A stretch of 64,000 bases of DNA from an uncultured Prevotellaceae bacterium (GCA_947166305.1 CAMVDV010000007.1:1-64000), one strand, 5' to 3'; numbered from the stretch's first letter, positions 26,416 through 35,290 are shown. A program made the numbers and translations. The notes: generated by a model from the sequence alone, not told the origin.

Positions 26416-26446
26416 TTTGTTTTTTTAACAAAAACATATACTTTTG
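26416..26446 (+). promoter_or_regulatory. frr promoter with -33 and -7 elements
   Basis: TTTG at 26416-26419 and TACTTTTG at 26439-26446 are separated by exactly 19 bases, the Bacteroidetes consensus. It drives frr-rsgA and diverges from the VTC promoter 30 bases away. Confidence 0.75.
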
Positions 26447-26498
26447 CTAAAGAAATACTACGAAAAGTTAAGTTTCAAACCACTTAAATCAAACAAAT

Positions 26499-27059
26499 AT
26501 GATTGACGTTAAGGAAACCCTCGGTCTGGCCGAGGAGAAGATGGAAGAGGCAGTGATGTACCTCGAAGAGGCTTTGGCGCACATCCGCGCAGGCAAGGCC
26601 AACGTGAAGATTCTTGATGGCATCCGTGTGGACAGCTACGGCAGTCTGGTGCCGCTGAACCAGGTTGCGGCCGTCAACGCTCCCGATGCGCGCTCCATCA
26701 CTATCAAGCCTTGGGACAAGAGTATGTTCCGCCCCATCGAGAAGGCTATCATAGACAGCAACGTGGGCATCACTCCCGAGAACAACGGCGAGATTATCCG
26801 CCTGGGCATCCCGCCCCTGACGGAGGAAAGGCGCAAGCAACTTGTCAAGCAGTGCGGCAAGGAGGCGGAGCAAGCCAAGGTGAGTGTGCGCAACACGCGC
26901 CGCGAAATCATCGAAAAGCTGAAGAAGGGCATCAAGGACGGCCTTTCGGAGGACCTGGAAAAGGACGCCGAGGCCGACATGCAGAAGATGCATGACAAGT
27001 TCATCAAGAAGGTCGACGAGCTGTACGCCGCTAAGGAAAAGGAGATAATGACCGTCTGA
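26499..27059 (+). CDS. frr: Ribosome recycling factor
   Basis: 186 residues, normal length. The family sequence is clear: [26 protein letters not shown] with the conserved Arg-Gly region, [38 protein letters not shown] and the C-terminal helix [15 protein letters not shown]. It splits post-termination ribosomes with EF-G. Its stop codon overlaps the rsgA start (TGATG), so the two ribosome-related genes are coupled. Confidence 0.97.
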   Translation: MIDVKETLGLAEEKMEEAVMYLEEALAHIRAGKANVKILDGIRVDSYGSLVPLNQVAAVNAPDARSITIKPWDKSMFRPIEKAIIDSNVGITPENNGEIIRLGIPPLTEERRKQLVKQCGKEAEQAKVSVRNTRREIIEKLKKGIKDGLSEDLEKDAEADMQKMHDKFIKKVDELYAAKEKEIMTV

Positions 27060-27994
27060 TGCGCGGCCTTGTCGTTAGGACCACCGGCAGTTGGTACACC
27101 GTTAGGACAGATGGCGGCGCGCTGCTCGACTGCAAGGTGAAGGGTTCGTTCCGGCTCAAAGGCATCAGGAGCACCAACCCCGTTGCCGTGGGCGACCGCG
27201 TGAGCGTGGTGCCTGGCGCCGACGGGCAGACTGCGCTGATCGACGGCATTGAGGACCGCCGGAACTACATCATCCGTAAGGCCTCCAACCTGTCGAAGCA
27301 GAGCCACATCATCGCAGCCAATGTGGACATGGCGGCTTTGATTGTCACCATCGCCCACCCCGAGACGAGCACTACCTTCATTGACCGCTTCCTGGCAAGC
27401 GCCGAGGCGTATCGCGTCCCCGTGCTCCTTGTCTTCAACAAGGCCGACCTCTATGGGCCGGAAGAGCAGAGGCTGCTCGAGCAAACGATGGCGCTCTACC
27501 AGGGCATAGGCTACACCTGTCTGTCCTGCTCGGCCGAGACCGGCAGCGGCATCGACGCGCTGCGGGCGGAGCTGACGGGCAGGACGACCCTGCTGAGCGG
27601 CAACAGCGGCGTGGGGAAGAGCACACTGCTCAACCTGCTGGTGCCCGATGCGGAGGCAAAGACCGCCGAAATCAGCGCGGCTCACGACTCGGGGATGCAC
27701 ACCACCACCTTCTCGCAGATGTACTTCATGGCAGAGGGCGGTTCGCTCATCGACACGCCGGGCATCAAGGGATTCGGCACGTTCGACATGGAGCCGGAAG
27801 AGGTCTCGCACTACTTCCGCGAGATATTCCGCACGTCGGAAAACTGTCGGTTCGGCAACTGCACGCACACCCACGAGCCGGGCTGCGCCGTCCTCGAGGC
27901 CGTGGCCAACGGGACGATTGCCGAAACGCGCTTCGCCAGCTACCTATCCATGCTCGAGGACAAGGAGGAGGGCAAGTACCGAAGCGCATTCTGA
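27059..27994 (+). CDS. rsgA: Ribosome small-subunit GTPase RsgA
   Basis: 311 residues. N-terminal OB-fold ([15 protein letters not shown] .. [17 protein letters not shown]), then a circularly permuted GTPase with VFNKADLYG (G4) before [12 protein letters not shown] (G1) and DTPGIKGFG (G3), and a C-terminal zinc site [14 protein letters not shown]. It acts late in 30S subunit maturation. Starts within the frr stop codon. A palindromic repeat cluster follows its stop. Confidence 0.96.
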   Translation: MRGLVVRTTGSWYTVRTDGGALLDCKVKGSFRLKGIRSTNPVAVGDRVSVVPGADGQTALIDGIEDRRNYIIRKASNLSKQSHIIAANVDMAALIVTIAHPETSTTFIDRFLASAEAYRVPVLLVFNKADLYGPEEQRLLEQTMALYQGIGYTCLSCSAETGSGIDALRAELTGRTTLLSGNSGVGKSTLLNLLVPDAEAKTAEISAAHDSGMHTTTFSQMYFMAEGGSLIDTPGIKGFGTFDMEPEEVSHYFREIFRTSENCRFGNCTHTHEPGCAVLEAVANGTIAETRFASYLSMLEDKEEGKYRSAF

Positions 27995-28007
27995 CAGGCG
28001 ATGTCCG

Positions 28008-28073
28008 TTGCTTCATCATCATGAAGCAATTGCTGCATCATGTATAAGCAATTGCTGCAACATGATGAAGCAA
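28008..28073. repeat. Palindromic cluster with 22-bp direct repeats before argB
   Basis: Outer 12-bp arms TTGCTTCATCAT (28008-28019) and ATGATGAAGCAA (28062-28073) are exact reverse complements. Between them two 22-bp direct repeats (28023-28044, 28045-28066) share AAGCAATTGCTGC, itself containing the palindrome GCAATTGC; a third partial unit starts at 28067. It could be an operator for argB or a member of the 22-bp array class. Confidence 0.75.
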
Positions 28074-28117
28074 TGAGAACCCTACAGGGTTTTGGGAAAG
28101 ACAAAATGCTGAAGAAA

Positions 28118-28918
28118 ATGGAAAAGCTTAATGTCATAAAGGTAGGAGGCGGCGTAGTGGAGAATGCCGCCTCGCTCAGTTTGCTCCTGGAGCAGTTCGC
28201 GCAGATGCCCGGCCGCAAGGTCCTGGTGCATGGCGGCGGACGGTTGGCCACGTCGGTGGCAGCCAGCCTCGGCATCGAGAGCCGCATGGTGGGCGGACGG
28301 CGCATTACCGACGAGGAGATGCTCCGCGTGGTGACGATGGTCTATGGCGGCCTCGTGAACAAGAACATCGTGGCCGGACTGCAGGCAAAGGGCGTCGCTG
28401 CCATCGGGCTGACGGGCGCCGACGGCGACATCATCCGCAGCCATCGCCGGCCACCCAAGCGCGTCAGGATGGACAACGGCACGGAGCAGACGGTGGACTT
28501 CGGTTTCGTGGGCGACGTCGACAAAGTGGATGCCGGGCTTCTCTCCCAGCTCATCGAGGCCGGACGCGTGCCCGTCATCGCTCCACTCACGCACGACGGC
28601 CGGGGGAATATCCTCAACACCAATGCCGACACCATCGCCTCGTCCGTAGCCATCGCCCTCGCCGAGCACTACGACACCACGCTCACCTTCTGCTTCGAAA
28701 AGGCCGGAGTGCTCCGCGATGCCGACGACGACGGCAGTGTCATCCCGCTCATCACGGAGGAACAGGCTGCCGGACTCGTCCGCGACGGCATCATCTCCGG
28801 CGGCATGATACCGAAGATAGAGAACGCCTTCAGTGCCATCCGCAGGGGCGTCGGGCAGGTCGTCATCACACACTCCGAGGACATCGGCGGACATCACGGA
28901 ACGATGTTGAAAAGTTGA
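28118..28918 (+). CDS. argB: Acetylglutamate kinase
   Basis: About 266 residues from the ATG at 28118 (MEKLNVIKVGGG); an ATG at 28106 is an alternative. Motifs: IKVGGGVVENAASL at the phosphate site, VLVHGGGRLATSV binding acetylglutamate, FGFVGDVDKVDAG, NTNADTIASSVA near 190 and SGGMIPKIENAFSAI near 240. It phosphorylates N-acetylglutamate (in Bacteroidetes often N-succinylglutamate) in arginine synthesis; the protein cannot tell which. No other arg genes are adjacent. No clear promoter was found; the palindromic cluster upstream may carry control signals. Confidence 0.93.
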   Translation: MEKLNVIKVGGGVVENAASLSLLLEQFAQMPGRKVLVHGGGRLATSVAASLGIESRMVGGRRITDEEMLRVVTMVYGGLVNKNIVAGLQAKGVAAIGLTGADGDIIRSHRRPPKRVRMDNGTEQTVDFGFVGDVDKVDAGLLSQLIEAGRVPVIAPLTHDGRGNILNTNADTIASSVAIALAEHYDTTLTFCFEKAGVLRDADDDGSVIPLITEEQAAGLVRDGIISGGMIPKIENAFSAIRRGVGQVVITHSEDIGGHHGTMLKS

Positions 28919-29037
28919 AAAGTTAAAAGGTTAAAAAGTTAAAAGGGGAAACATTAACCCCCCAAGCCCTCACCTCAAAAAAAATTCACCCTTACCTGTA
29001 ACTTTTTGCGTGCTGAATCGTCTATATTAACAGAGAG

Positions 29038-29535
29038 ATGGAAAACATCAGCTTCCGGACCACCGTTTTGCCGCTGAGCGACAGGCTCTTCCGCCTGGCT
29101 CTGCGCATCACGATGAACAAGGCAGAGGCCGAAGACGTGGTGCAGGACACGCTCCTCCGAGTGTGGGAGTGCCGCGGACAATGGGAGCAGATAGGCAGTC
29201 TCGAAGCCTTCGCCATCGCCACCTGCCGCAACCGCGCACTCGACGTCAGTAAGCGTGCCGGACGAAACGCTCGCTCGCTCGACGAGATAGACGGCGGCCA
29301 ACGCTCAACGGCCAACGCTCAATCAGAGCTGGAGGCACGCGAAGAAATCTCTCTCATCCGCCGTCTCATGGACGAACTCCCCGAGCTGCAACGCACCATC
29401 ATGCTGCTGCGCGACATCGAAGGACAGTCGTATCAGGAGATTGCCCAAGCCCTCAGCATCAGCGAGACACAGGTGAAGGTCTATCTCCACCGCGCCCGGA
29501 CGAAGATCAGAGACGGATTAGGGAATAGAGATTAG
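29038..29535 (+). CDS. ECF-family RNA polymerase sigma factor
   Basis: 165 residues. Region 2 reads LSDRLFRLALRITMNKAEAEDVVQDTLLRVWE, region 4 reads LPELQRTIMLLRDIEGQSYQEIAQALSISETQVKVYLHRAR, the helix-turn-helix for -35 binding. The linker (about 88-100) is encoded by a short DNA repeat (CCAACGCTCAACGG twice), a low-complexity insertion. The following gene encodes a membrane protein that is probably its partner. The last codons lie in a 7-bp repeat tract that could shift the C-terminus. Confidence 0.9.
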   Translation: MENISFRTTVLPLSDRLFRLALRITMNKAEAEDVVQDTLLRVWECRGQWEQIGSLEAFAIATCRNRALDVSKRAGRNARSLDEIDGGQRSTANAQSELEAREEISLIRRLMDELPELQRTIMLLRDIEGQSYQEIAQALSISETQVKVYLHRARTKIRDGLGNRD

Positions 29536-29572
29536 GGATTGTTGGATTAGAGATTAGGGATTAGGGAATAGG
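29519..29572. repeat. 7-bp degenerate tandem repeat over sigma-factor stop
   Basis: Repeats of the TTAGGGA/TTAGAGA type run through the last codons of the sigma gene into the spacer. Change in unit number would alter the gene end or the spacing to the next gene. The rest of the spacer to 29665 holds nothing recognised. Confidence 0.7.
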
Positions 29573-29665
29573 GCTTGGCTGATTCGGCCTGTAGGAACGC
29601 GCCGTGGTGCGTCCGCCACCCGAGGATTAGAGACTGAAGCATCAAAAATTCTTCAAATAAGGAAA

Positions 29666-30151
29666 ATGGATTACAAATACATAGAACAGCTGTTGGAGCG
29701 ATACTGGGAGTGCCAGACGACGCTCGAGGAGGAGGCCATCCTGCGCAACTTCTTCCGTCAGGACGACGTGCCCGCAAGCCTTCTGCCCTATCGCCAGCTC
29801 TTTGCCGAGCAAGATGCACTGGCCGAGGAGCACCTCAGCGAAGGCTTTGCCGAGAAGATGCTGCAGCTCGTGGGAGAAGACACCGCCACGCAGGTGTGCA
29901 AGGCTCGCCGCCTCACCATCATGCGCCGCCTGCGTCCCTTCTACAGGGCAGCCGCTGCCATCGCCATCCTCCTCACCATCGGCGACGCAGCACAGCAAAG
30001 CTTCACCAACGACGAAGCAGCCGAGGTGGAACAAATGGCTGAGAGCGTCGCCGGCGACACCCTGCGAGGCATCACCACAGACCAGCCCGAGAGGCAGGCT
30101 GCAGCCCTCGCCACCAGCACGGCCGACTCGCTCGATGCCAAGACACGCTGA
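29666..30151 (+). CDS. Small membrane protein, candidate anti-sigma partner
   Basis: 161 residues. The N-terminal half (YIEQLLERYWECQTTLEEEA, then ILRNFFRQDDVPASLLPY) is a pattern I know from proteins encoded beside ECF sigma factors across Bacteroidales. A single membrane helix lies near 93-110 (FYRAAAAIAILLTIGDAAQ) after a basic stretch, with a Thr/Ala/Asp-rich C-terminal part outside. The layout (cytoplasmic helical region, one membrane span) fits an anti-sigma regulator, but no classical zinc anti-sigma motif is present. Some databases carry misleading enzyme names for this family. Confidence 0.7.
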   Translation: MDYKYIEQLLERYWECQTTLEEEAILRNFFRQDDVPASLLPYRQLFAEQDALAEEHLSEGFAEKMLQLVGEDTATQVCKARRLTIMRRLRPFYRAAAAIAILLTIGDAAQQSFTNDEAAEVEQMAESVAGDTLRGITTDQPERQAAALATSTADSLDAKTR

Positions 30152-30220
30152 ATCATTTCTTTTTTCATTTATACTTGCATATTAAAACAATCATTTCTCA
30201 GTACACCTGTAGAAGCAGGA

Positions 30221-30248
30221 AAGGGCAACCGTGAGGCTGCCCTTTTTT
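30221..30248 (+). terminator. Intrinsic terminator of the sigma-factor operon
   Basis: A stem AAGGGCA..TGCCCTT (30221-30244, GTGA loop) is followed by a T-run. It lies about 70 bases after the stop of the partner gene. Confidence 0.85.
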
Positions 30249-30340
30249 CTGTGACTTCCTGCAAGATGTCTGTAAAGACAAAGGCCAGGAGCACTCCCGG
30301 GGACTGCCACGGTTCCTCCTGCCGAAGGGGATGAAACAAA

Positions 30341-30378
30341 AAAAGGCACGCATGGTAGCGCTACCATGCGTGCCTTTT
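30341..30378 (-). terminator. Perfect 38-bp palindrome terminating the hexose operon
   Basis: The sequence is an exact palindrome centred on AGCGCT at 30359/30360, with 19-base arms starting AAAAGGCACGC. With T-runs on both sides it can act in both directions; the minus-strand operon ending at 30446 is the likely client. Between 30249 and 30340 nothing else was recognised. Confidence 0.85.
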
Positions 30379-30445
30379 CTATAAACTTTGCCTGCGGCGA
30401 TGTCTGTTTCAGCCTGTGGCGTTTGCCGACATCGCCTGCTGCGTT

Positions 30446-31603
30446 TCAAGCCTTGCCTCCCTTGAGCCAGAAGCCCAGCAAGTAGAGTATGCCGAGGGAC
30501 AGGACAAGTATGGCTCCAACCTGGCCCGTGGCATCGCTTGCGAAGCCCATCAAGGGCGGGAATATCATGCCTCCCACGAGTCCCATGATGAGCAATCCGC
30601 TCACTTCGTTCTTCTTCTCCGGCGCTGCTTGCATGGCACGCGCAAAGATGATGCTGAAGGGATTGCCGTTGCCGAAGCCCATCAAGGCCACGCTGGCATA
30701 GATGGCGGCCGTGCTCTGCCCGTAGATGAGGCCAACGACGGACACCACCATCATCAGAACGCTCACGAGCAGGAAGGTCCAGTCCTTGAGGAAACTCATG
30801 ATGAAGCTGCCCGAGAAACTGCCAGCAGCCTTTGCCACGAAGTAGATTGTGCCGATGATGGCGGCCTCGTTCAAGTCGATGCCGGTGCGCTCCATCAGTA
30901 TCTTCGGGGCGGTGATGCTCATGCCTACGTCGATACCGACATGGCAGATGATGGCCACAAAGCAGAGCAGGATGAATGAATCCTTCAGCAAAGCGAAGGC
31001 TCCGGCAAACTGTTCGCCCACCGACTTCTGCTCTTGTGCGGCAGGCTGTTCGCTGATGCGAGTGCCGAAGAGCAGCAATGTGGTCAGAACTCCCACGCCC
31101 AGATAGATGGGATAAAGCACTCTCCAGCCGAAGCCGAAAGCATTCGTCGTAGCTCCCCACGAGGCGATGATGGGAGCAAGGAACGATGCGATGCTCTTGA
31201 TGAACTGTCCGAAAGTCAAGGTGCTGGCTGATGCGCCGCCCTTCATCACCGTGTCAACCAACGGGTTCAGCGAGGTCTGCATGATGGCGTTCCCTATGCC
31301 AAGAAGCGAGAACGAGAGCAGCAACATCGGAAAGCTCAGGGTGAACATGGGCACAACCATTGCAGCCAATGTCAGCACAAGGCTCAGCAGAACCGTGTTC
31401 TTGCGGCCGATCTTGTTCATGAGCAAGCTCGTGGGGATGCTGAAGATAAGGAACCAGAGGAACACAAGCGAGGCGAGAGTGTTGGCCAAAGAGTCCGAAA
31501 GGCTCAAGTCGGCCTTTACATAGTTGCTGGCAATCCCGACCATATCGACAAAGCCCATGGCGAAGAAGCACAGCATGACGGGGAGGAGTTTCTTGTAGTT
31601 CAT
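30446..31603 (-). CDS. MFS sugar transporter, FucP-like
   Basis: 385 residues and twelve predicted helices. MGFVDMVGIASNYVKADLSLSDS at the N-terminus, RNTVLLS-like loop IGRKNTVLLS and the duplicated half around NPFSIIFARAMQAAPEKKNEVSGLLIMGLVGG are typical of FucP/glucose-galactose H+ symporters. It is the last gene of an operon with phosphomannose isomerase and a ROK kinase, so it probably imports mannose, or possibly fructose or glucose, into the cytoplasm. It lies 80 bp after the kinase gene across a repeat tract. Confidence 0.88.
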   Translation of the reverse strand: MNYKKLLPVMLCFFAMGFVDMVGIASNYVKADLSLSDSLANTLASLVFLWFLIFSIPTSLLMNKIGRKNTVLLSLVLTLAAMVVPMFTLSFPMLLLSFSLLGIGNAIMQTSLNPLVDTVMKGGASASTLTFGQFIKSIASFLAPIIASWGATTNAFGFGWRVLYPIYLGVGVLTTLLLFGTRISEQPAAQEQKSVGEQFAGAFALLKDSFILLCFVAIICHVGIDVGMSITAPKILMERTGIDLNEAAIIGTIYFVAKAAGSFSGSFIMSFLKDWTFLLVSVLMMVVSVVGLIYGQSTAAIYASVALMGFGNGNPFSIIFARAMQAAPEKKNEVSGLLIMGLVGGMIFPPLMGFASDATGQVGAILVLSLGILYLLGFWLKGGKA

Positions 31604-31608
31604 AGTGT

Positions 31609-31678
31609 CATTTACTATTTAACCATTTACCATTTACTATTTACCATTTTATTCCCCCTAAAGGGGGACAGGGGGTCT
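31609..31678. repeat. 7-bp repeat plus C/G palindrome between kinase and transporter
   Basis: A 7-bp tract (ACCATTT/ACTATTT) at 31609-31650 is followed by CCCCCTAAAGGGGG (31654-31667) and AGGGGGTCT. The second part matches the sequence inside the RluA-family gene at 53139, so it is one unit of a dispersed element. The hairpin might reduce transport-gene expression in the operon. Confidence 0.75.
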
Positions 31679-31683
31679 TCTTC

Positions 31684-32781
31684 TTATCTGTCCAGTTCGT
31701 TCAAGGCAAAAGCGTAGGCACCGTACATGATGGACGTGCTGGCACCGTTCTTGCTCAAGCCCACGCAGACGCTTCGCTGGCGAAGATAAGGCTGCACGTT
31801 GGCCGTGCGAGGCACGATGACGCTGTCCATGCCTAAAGAAAGGAACCACTGACGGTCGGCTGGGTCTTCCCAATTGTACGTCTCCATCTGCAGAATCGGG
31901 AAACGACTTCCGCCGAAAGTGCCCACGCTGCCATGCAAGGCGTCCATCACTCCGGGCAGGATGTACTTGCCTGCACCGGCCAGTCCGCCGCCAATGCTGA
32001 CGATGCCGTCGGCAATGTCGAGGGCTGTGGCAATGGCTTCGCCTGCCACCTGACCAAGTTCGCGGAAGCTCTGACGTGCTGCGTCGGCGTTGCCCGGCTG
32101 CTCTCCCTCGGCAATGAGGAAGATGTCGTAGGGCGTCAGCTCGTCAACAGGCTCGTCTGAAAGCTCGTGATAGACACGGCGAACGGCACGGATGCTGACG
32201 CTTTCCTCTGCTATCAAGTCGGGATACTTGTTGTTTCTCATGCACCAAACGTCGCCGCCGCAGCCGTTGTCGCCTCGCAGCAAAGTGCCGTCGATGACGA
32301 CTCCGCCGCCAAAACCTGTGCCGAGGGTGATGCCGATGAGATTCCTGTAGCGCCGCTGGTTGCCGGCTTCCTCGAGGGCAGCATTCACTTCGGGCAGCAA
32401 TCCGGCAAGCGCTTCACCATAGGCAAAGAGGTTGCCATCGTTGTTGATGAAGACGGGCACTTTGAAGACGCTCTCGAGATAAGGCCCGAGTGCAATGCCG
32501 CCACGGAAGGCAGGGAAATTAGGCAAGTCGCCAATGATGCCGTGTTCGTAGTCGGCAGGGCCGGGGAAAGCAAAGCTGATGGCAGACGGTTTGCCCTTCA
32601 TCTTCTTCAAGACGAGGCGGAAACCTTTCTCGAGCGTGTCGAGACAGCCTTCGATGTCGTCGCTGACGGCATCCAGGCGAATGGGTTCTACAATCTCCTT
32701 GTATCCCTGCATGGCAGAGAATACGAAGTTCGTGCCGCCAGCATCAAGGGTCAGCACGATGCGGTTGTCGTTGGTATACAT
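31684..32781 (-). CDS. ROK-family sugar kinase
   Basis: About 365 residues. VLTLDAGGTNFVFSAM is the phosphate-1 ATP site, ISFAFPGPADYEHG, FINNDGNLFAYGEAL holds the catalytic Asp region, LGTGFGGGVVIDG follows and GGDVWCMRN replaces the more usual zinc-type CxCGxxGC motif, as in Bacteroides hexokinases. The start at 32781 (MYTNDNRIV) is preferred over the ATG 13 codons upstream, which lies in a repeat-like ACAACAA tract. With the isomerase and transporter it would phosphorylate mannose (also glucose or related hexoses). Sugar preference is inferred. Confidence 0.88.
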   Translation of the reverse strand: MYTNDNRIVLTLDAGGTNFVFSAMQGYKEIVEPIRLDAVSDDIEGCLDTLEKGFRLVLKKMKGKPSAISFAFPGPADYEHGIIGDLPNFPAFRGGIALGPYLESVFKVPVFINNDGNLFAYGEALAGLLPEVNAALEEAGNQRRYRNLIGITLGTGFGGGVVIDGTLLRGDNGCGGDVWCMRNNKYPDLIAEESVSIRAVRRVYHELSDEPVDELTPYDIFLIAEGEQPGNADAARQSFRELGQVAGEAIATALDIADGIVSIGGGLAGAGKYILPGVMDALHGSVGTFGGSRFPILQMETYNWEDPADRQWFLSLGMDSVIVPRTANVQPYLRQRSVCVGLSKNGASTSIMYGAYAFALNELDR

Positions 32782-32814
32782 GGTTGTTGTTGTTATGGGT
32801 TCGTTATGATGTTG

Positions 32815-32888
32815 TTTCAACTTTCGTTATGACGTTATCTCGTTATGACGTTATCTCGAATTTCGTTATAACGTTATTTCGTTATGAC
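32815..32888. repeat. 8-10-bp degenerate repeat between manA and ROK gene
   Basis: CGTTATGACGTTATCT-type units repeat about seven times between the two operon genes. The same CGTTAT words recur at 61803-61840. It contains short inverted copies (CGTTATAACG). Confidence 0.7.
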
Positions 32889-32898
32889 GGGGTTTGCC

Positions 32899-34716
32899 TT
32901 AAACTCTCACTGAGGCCTTGATGGTCATGCATTCTCCGCCGAGGGGTTTGATAACGTAGCGTCCCACGCAGGCCGGGATGATGAAGGTCTCGGCATAATG
33001 TACTTCAAAGGGAGCAAATGCACCCGAAGGGCTTTCGACGACGGCTGCCTCACCGTCCACGAGGTTGAGGACGTTCACGCCGCCCTTCGTATCGTGTTCT
33101 ACGGGACGGGAGAAGGTGTGACGCCGTGTCTCGATGAACTCGTTGGGATGCAAGCCGGTGCGTTCCTCCTTGATGCCTGGCTCTTCGTGGAGCACTTCGA
33201 AATGATTGGCAATCTCTCGCTTGACGAATGGCGTGGTGCGATTCCACTGGATGACGTGCTTGCCGCGCTCCACGTTGATGGGCCTCGGCTTGCCGTCAAG
33301 TCCGAGTCGTGCCCAGTCCCAAAGCTTGAAGGTGAAGATACTTGGCGTTGAGCTTATCTCGAGCACCATGCTGTTTGCACCGGAACAATGGATGGTGCCG
33401 GCAGGGATGAGGTAGTGGTCGTGCTTTTTGGCAGGCAGCTTGTTGACGTACTTCTCTGCGTCGAACAGAATTTCTCCCCTTTGTGCAGCTCGAAGGTCTT
33501 CTATCATCTGCACTTTGTCGATGCCTTCCTTCAGGCCGAGATAGACCACGGCATCTTCTCCGGCATCCAGGAGATAATAGCTTTCGTCCTGAGTATAGGG
33601 CAGACCGAACTCTTTGTAAGCAAACTCGTTGGTGGGATGCACCTGTAGGCTGAGGTTTCCTCCGCCGATGGTGTCGAGGAAGTCAAAGCGGATGGGGAAC
33701 GACTTGCCGAATCGATGCCACACTTGTTCGCCGAGAAGCTGGTGAGCGTGAGCCAGCACGACGTCCTGCGAAGGCAGTTCGAAGAGCGTGCCGTCGCCTT
33801 CCAGATAGAGGCTGTTCTCCTCGGGCACACAGTCGAAGCACCAGCCATAGTTCACCTCCTCGCGTGGAAGGTCGCAGACTTCCTTCATCCATTGTCCGCC
33901 CCAAGGTGCGGGGTCGAAGAAGGGGACGACGCGGAAGGGCTTCTGCGACGTGCGTTCCAAGCCCTGACGCATCTGTCCGTCGGTGATCATCTTAGGTTCG
34001 TCGCGGCGGTTCGAGTCAATCCAGAACTGGATGCTTCCGCTTTGCATCAGCTCGTCCTTGTAGCGGTCCAGGATGTTCCAGTCGTTGAAGTAACCTCTCT
34101 TATATTGCACGGAGGGACTGTCGTCGCGATTGTCGATGCCGAGCGCCTTCACTTCGTGGCGACGGAAGCGCTGCTGAATCTCCCATCGCGCCATGTCGGC
34201 ATAGACCGTAGGAAAGGTGAAATGAAAAGATGAAAATGTGGAATCGTGAAAATGTGATTTTTTGAATTTGTCAATTTGTGAAATTGTCAAATTGTCAAAT
34301 CGTGAAATTGTCAAATCGTGTAGCTTCTGCGCGACAAAGGCAGCGCCCGAGCCGATGACGATGCAGGGCCTGTCATTATGAATTGTAAGTTGTGAATTAT
34401 GAATTGGCCCGAAGTACTCTTCCAGGCGAATGTTCGACATATATCCGAACAGCACGTCGTCGGTCATGAAGCGTTCCGTGAGCTGCCGAAGCTCCTGCTC
34501 CGGCCGCATCAGCGAGCGCGTGTCGATGATTTGACGTCCCGTCTTGCTGAAAGCTTCGATGAAGTCTTCTTCGTAAGTGCCGCTGTAGAGGTCGACGACC
34601 CACACGGGTTCGTCGGCCCAAGCTGCACTGAGCGTCTCGACGATGCTGTCCCAACCTCTGATTACCTTGCCCTCGATGTGCGTGGAGGGCTGCTTGTCGT
34701 AGTTGCTTTTTCTCAT
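32899..34716 (-). CDS. manA: Class I mannose-6-phosphate isomerase with N-terminal extension
   Basis: 605 residues, nearly twice a minimal class I enzyme. The C-terminal part (about 255-605) is the cupin isomerase: WGGQWMKEVCDLP, LDTIGGGNLSLQVHPTNEFA with zinc-binding His/Glu residues, HDHYLIPAGTIHCSGANSMVLEIS and KPLGGECMTI. The N-terminal 250 residues (GKVIRGWDSIVETLSAAWADEP) resemble a nucleotide-binding fold related to Bacteroidales homologues of this length; role unknown. Residues about 107-113 and 131-165 are encoded by low-complexity DNA. The enzyme converts mannose-6-phosphate to fructose-6-phosphate. First gene of the operon with its own promoter. Confidence 0.88.
   Translation of the reverse strand: MRKSNYDKQPSTHIEGKVIRGWDSIVETLSAAWADEPVWVVDLYSGTYEEDFIEAFSKTGRQIIDTRSLMRPEQELRQLTERFMTDDVLFGYMSNIRLEEYFGPIHNSQLTIHNDRPCIVIGSGAAFVAQKLHDLTISRFDNLTISQIDKFKKSHFHDSTFSSFHFTFPTVYADMARWEIQQRFRRHEVKALGIDNRDDSPSVQYKRGYFNDWNILDRYKDELMQSGSIQFWIDSNRRDEPKMITDGQMRQGLERTSQKPFRVVPFFDPAPWGGQWMKEVCDLPREEVNYGWCFDCVPEENSLYLEGDGTLFELPSQDVVLAHAHQLLGEQVWHRFGKSFPIRFDFLDTIGGGNLSLQVHPTNEFAYKEFGLPYTQDESYYLLDAGEDAVVYLGLKEGIDKVQMIEDLRAAQRGEILFDAEKYVNKLPAKKHDHYLIPAGTIHCSGANSMVLEISSTPSIFTFKLWDWARLGLDGKPRPINVERGKHVIQWNRTTPFVKREIANHFEVLHEEPGIKEERTGLHPNEFIETRRHTFSRPVEHDTKGGVNVLNLVDGEAAVVESPSGAFAPFEVHYAETFIIPACVGRYVIKPLGGECMTIKASVRV
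34224..34322. repeat. In-frame low-complexity repeat inside manA
   Basis: Units of about 8 bases (AATTGTCA, AATCGTGA, GAAATGAA-like) run for about 100 bases in frame, giving DLTISRFDNLTISQIDKF and similar peptide. The same words occur between genes at 41935-41990 and 61365-61395. A second small tract (ATTATGAATT) lies at 34375-34405. Confidence 0.75.
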
Positions 34717-34738
34717 ACCTTATATATATATTGTGCCG

Positions 34739-34746
34739 CAAAGATA
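34739..34746 (-). promoter_or_regulatory. -7 promoter for the manA-ROK-MFS operon
   Basis: CAAAGATA reads TATCTTTG on the minus strand, 23 bases before the manA ATG. Confidence 0.65.
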
Positions 34747-34828
34747 AAAAAAAACTCCCTCACCTGCAAGAGATGAGGAAGAAATGTGGTCAAATTTCAT
34801 CTGAATTTGTCAGATTGACCGATTGGAA

Positions 34829-35290
34829 TCACTCCAGCCCGTGGATGGTCTCAGAGTTCTTGATGACCTCGATGTCATCCTTCTGCTGCTTGCGCTTTGG
34901 CACGAGCTGGAACGTTGCTTCCTGCCTGAGGTGCTTGAACCTGCTGCCCGGCGTCCATCGGATGTTGACATCCTTGATGTTCTGCGCAGAGAAGTCGTCC
35001 GTGGTGACAGCACCTTTCGTGTTGAGCTCCACATGGAAGTCGCCCAGGTCGCCGAGCTTCACCTTGTTGCCAGCCAGCATCTGCTCGCGCAGGCAGGCTA
35101 CCGAGTCGGTCAGGACGCCCTTGATGGTTCCCTTCGAAAAGGGAGAGTTGTGGTCGGCAACGTGCTGGCAGAACGCGTCAAGGTCGAGAACCTCATCCAC
35201 CTGTGCCGAGCCATAAGCCTTGGTCTCCTGAATTTGTGCCTTCTTCGTGCCAGGTTTTGAACTCATGATAACGATACTGTACTTAATCAT
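34829..35290 (-). CDS. HU-related DNA-binding protein
   Basis: 153 residues. The sequence follows the Bacteroidetes HU-related (HU-HIG) pattern: KYSIVIMSSKPGTKKAQIQ, AYGSAQVDEVLDLDAFCQHVADHNSPFSKGTIKGVLTD, LREQMLAGNKVKLGDLGDFHVELNTKG and NIRWTPGSRFKHLR. These IHF/HU-fold proteins bend DNA; the beta-arm and extra C-terminal tail are present. Bacteroidales carry many paralogues, often near surface-structure genes. A 22-bp repeat array lies 65 bp upstream of its start. Confidence 0.88.
   Translation of the reverse strand: MIKYSIVIMSSKPGTKKAQIQETKAYGSAQVDEVLDLDAFCQHVADHNSPFSKGTIKGVLTDSVACLREQMLAGNKVKLGDLGDFHVELNTKGAVTTDDFSAQNIKDVNIRWTPGSRFKHLRQEATFQLVPKRKQQKDDIEVIKNSETIHGLE

Noticed and set aside
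30198..31160. 320-codon open frame overlapping the transporter gene
   Set aside because: It is another frame of the MFS gene and its terminator; the MFS frame has helices and motifs.
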